DNA of 9,443 bases from Candidatus Doudnabacteria bacterium RIFCSPHIGHO2_02_FULL_46_11 (GTDB lineage: Bacteria; Patescibacteriota; Doudnabacteria; UBA920; 2-02-FULL-46-11): NCBI GenBank assembly GCA_001779955.1, contig MFES01000006.1, forward strand, positions 6,174-15,616, given 5' to 3'. Below the pieces are notes generated by a model. The model saw only the letters and a list, made by a program, of their open reading frames with translations, ran no database searches and was not told where the DNA came from. Shown one piece after another: positions 6,301 through 9,443 of this stretch. Numbering within the stretch: the stretch's first letter is position 1; each line of letters begins with the position of its first letter. Both the position numbers and the translations under genes were made by a program.

Positions 6301-8165
6301 TCTTCCGAGGCGGCCAGGTCAGTCAGGAATTTTTCGTCCGGTCCGTAATCTCCCAAATCGCAGTTTAAATTTTGCAAAGCCTTTAAGAGCCTTGGCACAT
6401 TTGGCGCTTCGGCTAGTTTAGCGTAATATTCGGCGCGCGAGATATGGAAGCCTCCATCAGGTTTAAAAATTTTAATAATTGCAGCGCCATCTTCCGACAA
6501 TAGACCTTGTCTAATTTTTGGGTTGCTAAAAGCGTTTACCAAGACGCTATTGCCTTGATAATAAAAATCAAAAAAACTTGGTTTATACCCCAGCTTACTT
6601 TTTAAGCCCTCAAGAAAAACCGGAAACTCCCGATCAGTGAAAGCAGACATTAACCCTTCCGAACGGGCCATCTCGCCGATAGTTTGGTAATCCTTAAGGT
6701 AGTAATCAAGACTTTCGACGCCGGCTGATGAGATAAGTTTCAGGACAAAAATAAATTCTTGGGCGTGATCGAAATCCTCGCCCGCCCACTGTTCGGCCGT
6801 ACCCAACCGGTCATAACTTAGTTTAGAACCGGTTATGGAGGCCACTAATTCCAAAAAATCCCGTCTGGGTTTTTCTGCCAAAACTCTCTGTACGTGGGGC
6901 GAATTTAACAACGCGCGCAAACTTTCAACCGTGGTTTGAAAATTTCGCGAATGAGAAGAAAATTCTTCTTGGGAATAGACTAAATCCTTTATGGATGGTA
7001 AGTCGCGTGGGCCTTCCAAAGAAACGCCGGCGCGATACAAATCGACAATTGGCCGCAAAACTCCGGCTTCGTCCAAAGCAATTATTTTTCTGGCTAACGG
7101 CTGTGCCCCACCTCGATAAATACGAACACTAAAACCGGCCAAAAATTCGGCAAAATCCAAATAATAAAGATTTTCGGCGATTATTCTAAAATCGTTTATC
7201 TCGGGCACGCTAAGGGTGGCATGAAAAGCCTTGGCTAAAACATTTATTTTTTGCAAAAGTTCGATTGGAAAATCTTCTTCTAGGTTCGGATTCTCGGCCA
7301 ATTCTGCCAAGAATTCAATCTGCCCTTCTTCGATCGGCCGATTAGTCTCGTGTGACTGCTGACCGCTAAACCAATCAGCGCGCCAAGAGTGGATGGCTGA
7401 AGCCATTTCCAAAGCTTTGGCGGCATAAGGCGCCCTTAAAAACCGGCCCAACTCCTGCATAATTTTGTCCGATTTAAGCATCCAGGACGTAGGCTCAAAA
7501 CCCAATTTCCGCAAACCTTGCAACAATTCGACCGGGTTATTTTCCGCCGACACCAAATTTATTAAATTTTTAGCTTCTTCCTTTCCTAATCTAACCGGAA
7601 AACGACGAAATAGACGTAAGGTTTTACCATCGCCATAATTAAACTCATCACCAACCCAGCCTCTCCTCGACCAGTTCTCCAACAGCGCTTTTCTTTGCTC
7701 TTCAGTGGGCGAACCAGATATTTTTATACGTTTAACCTCAAAAGTCTCGACGGTATCTTCTAAATAAGCGGCTAGACGGTTAAATTGATCAAAATTTTCT
7801 GCGCCGAACCGCCAGGCCTGCAAAGACAGATACTGCCTGCGAATCTTGTCTATGGCGCTTAGCTTCCTGGCGGCGGATTGCTCGGCTCTAGCCGGCTGCC
7901 TGTATACTGAATCCCTGTCACTTTTTTCCGCACGTTCTGCCAGACTGCGCCAGATACGGACAGAGGGATCGCCGTCAAAGCCATGCAAGCGGTGCAATTC
8001 TGCAGCGTAAAACGAAGCTAAATCAACCTTGCCACTTTCTGGACCTTCGACCCCAACTTCTTCAGGTTCGGCAGGAACCGGTTCAGTCTCAAAAACTGGA
8101 TGTTCGTTTTCCTGGCCGGCAAATGGTTGCTCGGGTCCGGGCATATTCCTTCGCTCAATAGTCAT
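3330..8165 (-). CDS. Giant helical-repeat protein of unknown function (1611 aa)
   Basis: I do not recognise this as a named family. The 1611-residue product has no signal peptide and no stretch hydrophobic enough for a membrane helix, so it is predicted to be cytoplasmic. Residues 1-47 are acidic and rich in Pro and Glu. From about 50 to 1400 it looks almost wholly alpha-helical and contains a degenerate repeat: a short acidic turn, an LxxLL-type helix, then GY-x-F and another helix. Clear units start at G758, G787, G819, N852, about 889, G919 and G956. Weaker ones include G222 (LGFEP) and G526 (LGYKP). The C-terminal part, about 1420-1611, has beta-like stretches (VTVEVKTTVAFVDLA), C1442-Q and LMDRIYVN near 1503-1509, and may be a separate alpha/beta domain. 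There are only three cysteines (602, 1011, 1442). The start is uncertain: ATG at 8165 has no Shine-Dalgarno sequence, and ATG at codon 8 (8144) follows GAAGGA at very short spacing. It is separated from atpC by a terminator and from pilM by a promoter, so it is probably transcribed alone. Confidence 0.9.
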   Translation of the reverse strand: MTIERRNMPGPEQPFAGQENEHPVFETEPVPAEPEEVGVEGPESGKVDLASFYAAELHRLHGFDGDPSVRIWRSLAERAEKSDRDSVYRQPARAEQSAARKLSAIDKIRRQYLSLQAWRFGAENFDQFNRLAAYLEDTVETFEVKRIKISGSPTEEQRKALLENWSRRGWVGDEFNYGDGKTLRLFRRFPVRLGKEEAKNLINLVSAENNPVELLQGLRKLGFEPTSWMLKSDKIMQELGRFLRAPYAAKALEMASAIHSWRADWFSGQQSHETNRPIEEGQIEFLAELAENPNLEEDFPIELLQKINVLAKAFHATLSVPEINDFRIIAENLYYLDFAEFLAGFSVRIYRGGAQPLARKIIALDEAGVLRPIVDLYRAGVSLEGPRDLPSIKDLVYSQEEFSSHSRNFQTTVESLRALLNSPHVQRVLAEKPRRDFLELVASITGSKLSYDRLGTAEQWAGEDFDHAQEFIFVLKLISSAGVESLDYYLKDYQTIGEMARSEGLMSAFTDREFPVFLEGLKSKLGYKPSFFDFYYQGNSVLVNAFSNPKIRQGLLSEDGAAIIKIFKPDGGFHISRAEYYAKLAEAPNVPRLLKALQNLNCDLGDYGPDEKFLTDLAASEETLAKLESEEVMAFVSKLVGAYGGRVKVERVESLLAIHNDPERRSRLFLPANAEYIKTMEGNASSPSELEKMAEMPLVKRELLARIVENFSYNPSFGYGFTGQDQMLTRLLGSQDLQARLFSLEVLGNYKHLSELFGYRLSAADIDSLVSISTEMIDFMAKLKHYGYSFRIEDINSLLPFLGDRERIYSVLEIVKKYGYRFQSHDSRYLLAIAGHANRLEQMLELLKDGINYKFQVAHSTDLVKLIDADFSHERLMAAQDIYNRYKGEYDARFSFKEIASSQLLLDYEETIKRLQGYGYQVSLTSLYRLEPLLISSNQEELFEVLDVWREELNLGFDPRLSEDLALLAAMPDAAGKVRRAAELFQGAPANELLTNKFRLFTALGAEAETCKRVLKMFGDDYFVQGRDARSRLERFWGMISTRQIPDALLAKIVSVSIKPRDLDDLFLLTSINLEIATSGQNDNWYGSILSAPDFRRAYAEFRKVMIALAIPDIYSDLIPQEISLKLSQMEDEAGRRPEFQDVLSISARSLGIYRSKYPTESGAFQALKSAIRQALELNLAETPDDYHGRRTELSAGQFGFIFESLPSGLREKATAAWLDLSKSRLTRLSGSIVTKEEDTLSRLGLVRDVIQTDVAAHLPELFLAKTGRMANDSEASIIFRQFLFSEDGSMKKDLVDIYESVARFINRAQANLRDPNFSKEEKTKLGKNMAIYRSLSEMAKALYRLGSINESKFKAKRDYLKEIDKYISTLSVGLKRMGLLDPDELDDDVNVRALQEEVLADFSKLKGVMTEENVAGQVTVEVKTTVAFVDLARAPEMTASCQRLTEVTGYNQSAYSRLLDGNDEMVDVYERVGADKRRLARTFIELTKIRENEDEAPRLAVLMDRIYVNSQYHALSDHFEAEMVAHVLDRLSEVPEAAIILPKNFILAGNIRQLLADKGYILRNVSGQYFINESNVKLTKYYDSLGGGRDVRTSSWFNFENLLLVEKQLA
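5260..5894 (-). repeat. Protein-level tandem repeats (GY-x-F helical units) within the giant gene
   Basis: Translated residues about 758-969 contain successive units: GYRLSAADIDSL, GYSFRIEDINSL, GYRFQSHDSRYL, NYKFQVAHSTDL, ARFSFKEIAS, GYQVSLTSLYRL, GFDPRLSEDLAL. Starts are spaced about 29, 32, 33, 37, 30 and 37 residues apart. Each turn is followed by an amphipathic helix pair with ERxxxVLExxKKY-like ends. The DNA itself is not repetitive, so the duplications are old. The pattern suggests a solenoid scaffold; the ligand is unknown. Confidence 0.65.
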
Positions 8166-8171
8166 ATATCT

Positions 8172-8205
8172 ATTCTATATGATTTTCGGCGATTGTTTTA
8201 GCCAA
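8172..8205 (-). promoter_or_regulatory. Possible weak promoter of the giant gene
   Basis: The minus strand carries TATAGAAT at 8179-8172. If TAGAAT (8177-8172) acts as a -10 box, transcription would begin at or next to the A of the ATG at 8165, giving a leaderless message. That would fit the lack of a Shine-Dalgarno sequence. A TTGGCT at 8205-8200 is too far away (20-22 bp) to be a good -35 box, so the call is weak. Confidence 0.25.
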
Positions 8206-8206
8206 T

Positions 8207-8245
8207 AATAAAAACGGCCCACTCCCGGAGAGGTGGCTCGCTTTT
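8207..8245 (-). terminator. Probable intrinsic terminator after atpC
   Basis: Just downstream of the atpC stop codon the minus strand contains an interrupted GC-rich hairpin: arm GAGCCACCTC, loop near TCCGG, arm GAGTGGGCC. It is followed by GTTTTTATTATT. A run of A residues before the stem can pair with part of the T tract. The stem has bulges. It is well placed to end the ATP synthase operon before the giant gene. Confidence 0.6.
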
Positions 8246-8262
8246 AGGTCAATGGCCAATCT

Positions 8263-8679
8263 TTATGAAATTGTCTCGACATCTTGCCCGGGAACAGACC
8301 GCGACCGGCGACCATGGCGCCGCACAATCTGCAGGCGCGACAAGCTGCGGGAAAGAGCAGCCTCGGTTTCGGCAACTTCTTCAGCCGACATCTTCTCTTC
8401 AGCCAAGGCCCTTTTTGCCCGAGCTACGGCTTCTTGGGCACGCTTTTCATCGAGTTCATGAATACGCTCGGCGGCATCAGCTAAAATTGTAACTCGACTA
8501 CCGGGTTCGACGGTTAAAAAACCACCGGAAATGTGGACAAACTGTTCGCCGCCGTCTTTCCTGGCGATAAGCTCACCCGGAACCAGAGCCGAAACCAAGA
8601 AGGCGTGTTGCGGCAAAATAGTGATTTGGCCCAGGGCCGTGTCAACGGTAAGGCTGTCAAATTCTTCTTCAAATACCAC
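8263..8679 (-). CDS. atpC: F-type ATP synthase epsilon subunit (start uncertain, coding likely extends upstream)
   Basis: The epsilon subunit belongs to the central stalk of the F1 motor and is known to regulate ATP hydrolysis. The frame given starts at the first canonical codon, GTG at 8679, and encodes 138 residues. It has the family's N-terminal beta-sandwich signatures, FDSLTVDTALGQITILPQH and VHISGGFLTVEPGSRVTIL, followed by ADAAERIHELDEKRAQEA. A C-terminal helical hairpin rich in Ala and Glu comes next, then a basic tail, RRHGRRSRS. The usual first beta strand is missing from this start but is encoded in frame just upstream (LHLKLVTPEQ), where no ATG, GTG or TTG exists before the stop codon at 8733-8731. 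The real product is therefore probably about 148-152 residues. It follows atpD in the normal gene order, and a terminator follows it. Confidence 0.92.
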   Translation of the reverse strand: MVFEEEFDSLTVDTALGQITILPQHAFLVSALVPGELIARKDGGEQFVHISGGFLTVEPGSRVTILADAAERIHELDEKRAQEAVARAKRALAEEKMSAEEVAETEAALSRSLSRLQIVRRHGRRSRSVPGQDVETIS

Positions 8680-8718
8680 CTGTTCGGGGGTGACTAGTTT
8701 AAGATGTAAACTGGAAAT
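8680..8718 (-). other. Upstream in-frame coding extension of atpC lacking a canonical start codon
   Basis: Read in the atpC frame, this stretch gives ISSLHLKLVTPEQ immediately before V-V-F-E-E-E. LKLVTPEQVVFEEE is what the start of an epsilon subunit normally looks like, so this DNA is very probably translated. Candidate starts are ATT at 8718-8716 or ATT at 8721-8719. AUU is a known rare initiator in bacteria (infC of Escherichia coli). No Shine-Dalgarno sequence precedes either. Confidence 0.7.
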
Positions 8719-8720
8719 AA

Positions 8721-8748
8721 TTTCTAATTTCTAATATCTAATTTCTAA
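8721..8748. repeat. Four tandem heptamers, left arm of atpD/atpC spacer repeat
   Basis: The plus strand reads TTTCTAA, TTTCTAA, TATCTAA, TTTCTAA in exact 7-bp register, with one substitution. On the coding strand this is TTAGAAA repeated. It abuts, and slightly overlaps, the 5' end of the open atpC frame. It includes the 19-bp word shared with 2027-2045. Confidence 0.8.
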
Positions 8749-8762
8749 TTTTGAAATTGGAC

Positions 8763-8806
8763 ATTAGGTATTTATTAGTAATTAGGTTAATTAGGAATTA
8801 GTAATT
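8763..8806. repeat. ATTAG heptamer repeats, right arm of atpD/atpC spacer repeat
   Basis: The plus strand contains ATTAGGT, ATTAGTA, ATTAGGTTA, ATTAGGA and ATTAGTA, mostly with a 7-bp period, and oriented opposite to the CTAAT units of the left arm. The two arms could pair as a long imperfect AU-rich hairpin in the atpD-atpC transcript. The repeat also supplies the last codons and stop codon of atpD. Confidence 0.7.
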
Positions 8807-9443
8807 TCTGCTACCTGCTCAATGCTCCCTTTCATGTAAAAGTCGGCTTCCGGAGTTGAATCTAACTTTCCGTCAAGAATTTCGGCAAACCCGCTAATTG
8901 TCTCGGAAAGCTTCACATACTCACCCGGCCGACCGGTAAATACCTCGGCCACAGCAAAAGGCTGGCTCAAGAAACGCTGAATTTTACGCGCTCGGCCAAC
9001 AGTGATTTTATCTTCCTCCGGCAATTCTTCCATGCCAAGAATAGCAATGGTGTCCTGAAGTTCCTTATAGCGCTGCAAGGTCTGTTGCACGCCGCGGGCC
9101 ACGCGATAATGCTCCGCGCCTACGATATTCAGGTCTAAAATGGTTGAGGTCGAATCCAAAGGATCGACTGCCGGATAAATGCCAAGCTCGGTAAGCGCGC
9201 GGGAAAGCACCACGGTTGAGTCAAGGTGGGCAAAAGTCGTGGCCGGTGCGGGGTCAGTCAAATCGTCAGCCGGAACATACACGGCTTGTACCGAGGTAAT
9301 TGAACCTTGCTTTGTTGAAGTAATTCTTTCCTGCAGATTTCCCATTTCAGAGGCAAGCGTCGGCTGATAGCCCACCGCCGAAGGTATGCGGCCGAGAAGT
9401 GCCGAAACCTCGGAACCGGCCTGGGTAAACCTAAAAATATTGT
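8791..9443 (-). CDS. atpD: F-type ATP synthase beta subunit, C-terminal part (cut by window edge)
   Basis: The beta subunit carries the catalytic nucleotide sites of F1. The window holds its last 216 residues; the full protein is usually about 460-480. The frame is open to the window edge with no start in view. Family landmarks appear in order: NIFRFTQAGSEVSALLGR, the catalytic-site segment AVGYQPTLASEMG with its conserved Tyr, ITSTKQGSITSVQAVYVP, DDLTDPAPATTFAHLDSTVV, and GIYPAVDPLDSTS. Then come AILGMEELPEED (a variant of the DELSEED loop that contacts gamma), ARKIQRFLSQPFAVAEVFTG and FYMKGSIEQV. The P-loop lies outside the window. The last residues, ITNS, and the TAA stop are encoded inside the ATTAG repeat. 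The preceding part is so well conserved that the identification is certain. Confidence 0.98.
   Translation of the reverse strand, partial: NIFRFTQAGSEVSALLGRIPSAVGYQPTLASEMGNLQERITSTKQGSITSVQAVYVPADDLTDPAPATTFAHLDSTVVLSRALTELGIYPAVDPLDSTSTILDLNIVGAEHYRVARGVQQTLQRYKELQDTIAILGMEELPEEDKITVGRARKIQRFLSQPFAVAEVFTGRPGEYVKLSETISGFAEILDGKLDSTPEADFYMKGSIEQVAEITNS

Noticed and set aside
3330..8165. Giant protein considered as a secreted adhesin or membrane protein
   Set aside because: There is no signal peptide, no lipobox, no membrane helix and no beta-rich repeat typical of adhesins.
8252..8734. Several overlapping plus-strand frames opposite atpC
   Set aside because: They arise from the GC-richer atpC sequence read backwards; none has a ribosome binding site or family resemblance.
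8721..8806. Repeat cluster considered as a CRISPR array
   Set aside because: Units are 7 bp with no spacers of 25-40 bp, and no cas genes are nearby.

Overview
All recognisable genes in this window lie on the minus strand, so transcription runs from the right end to the left. The most likely source is a bacterium of the Patescibacteria/CPR, probably Parcubacteria-like. This is inferred from three things: a compact pilM-pilN-pilO-pilB type IV pilus cluster, a giant unrecognised helical protein, and short AT-rich TTAG-type tandem repeats filling several spacers. No rRNA or marker gene is present to prove the assignment.

Region 1 (9443-8207) is the end of an F-type ATP synthase operon. It holds the C-terminal 216 residues of the beta subunit (atpD, cut by the window edge), an AT-rich spacer of heptamer repeats, the epsilon subunit (atpC), and a probable intrinsic terminator. 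The conserved N-terminus of AtpC is encoded upstream of the only canonical start codon, so its true initiation site is unusual or was altered by the repeat.

Region 2 (8165-3330) is one gene of 1611 codons for a giant protein with no recognisable signal peptide or membrane segment. I cannot assign it to a named family. It has an acidic, Pro/Glu-rich N-terminal tail and a long alpha-helical array. The array contains degenerate units of about 29-37 residues marked by GY-x-F turns, clearest at residues 758-960. A mixed alpha/beta C-terminal region (about 1420-1611) looks different from the rest. This is the best candidate here for undescribed biology.

Region 3 (3329-3085) is an intergenic region with a good sigma70-type promoter (TTGACT, 18 bp, TATGAT), a leader of about 150 nt, and the only strong Shine-Dalgarno sequence that I see in the window.

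Region 4 (3084-1) is the pilus operon: pilM (actin-like cytoplasmic protein), pilN and pilO (inner-membrane alignment proteins), and the first 217 residues of pilB (assembly ATPase, cut by the window edge). PilM binds the cytoplasmic tail of PilN, PilN pairs with PilO, and together they link the PilB motor to the rest of the pilus machine. The pilM/pilN and pilO/pilB spacers carry the same kind of 7-bp-period TTAG repeat as the atpD/atpC spacer. One 19-bp word is shared exactly between two of these spacers, in opposite orientation.

No tRNA, rRNA, CRISPR array, insertion sequence or plus-strand gene could be supported. No stretch longer than about 250 bases lacks a gene.
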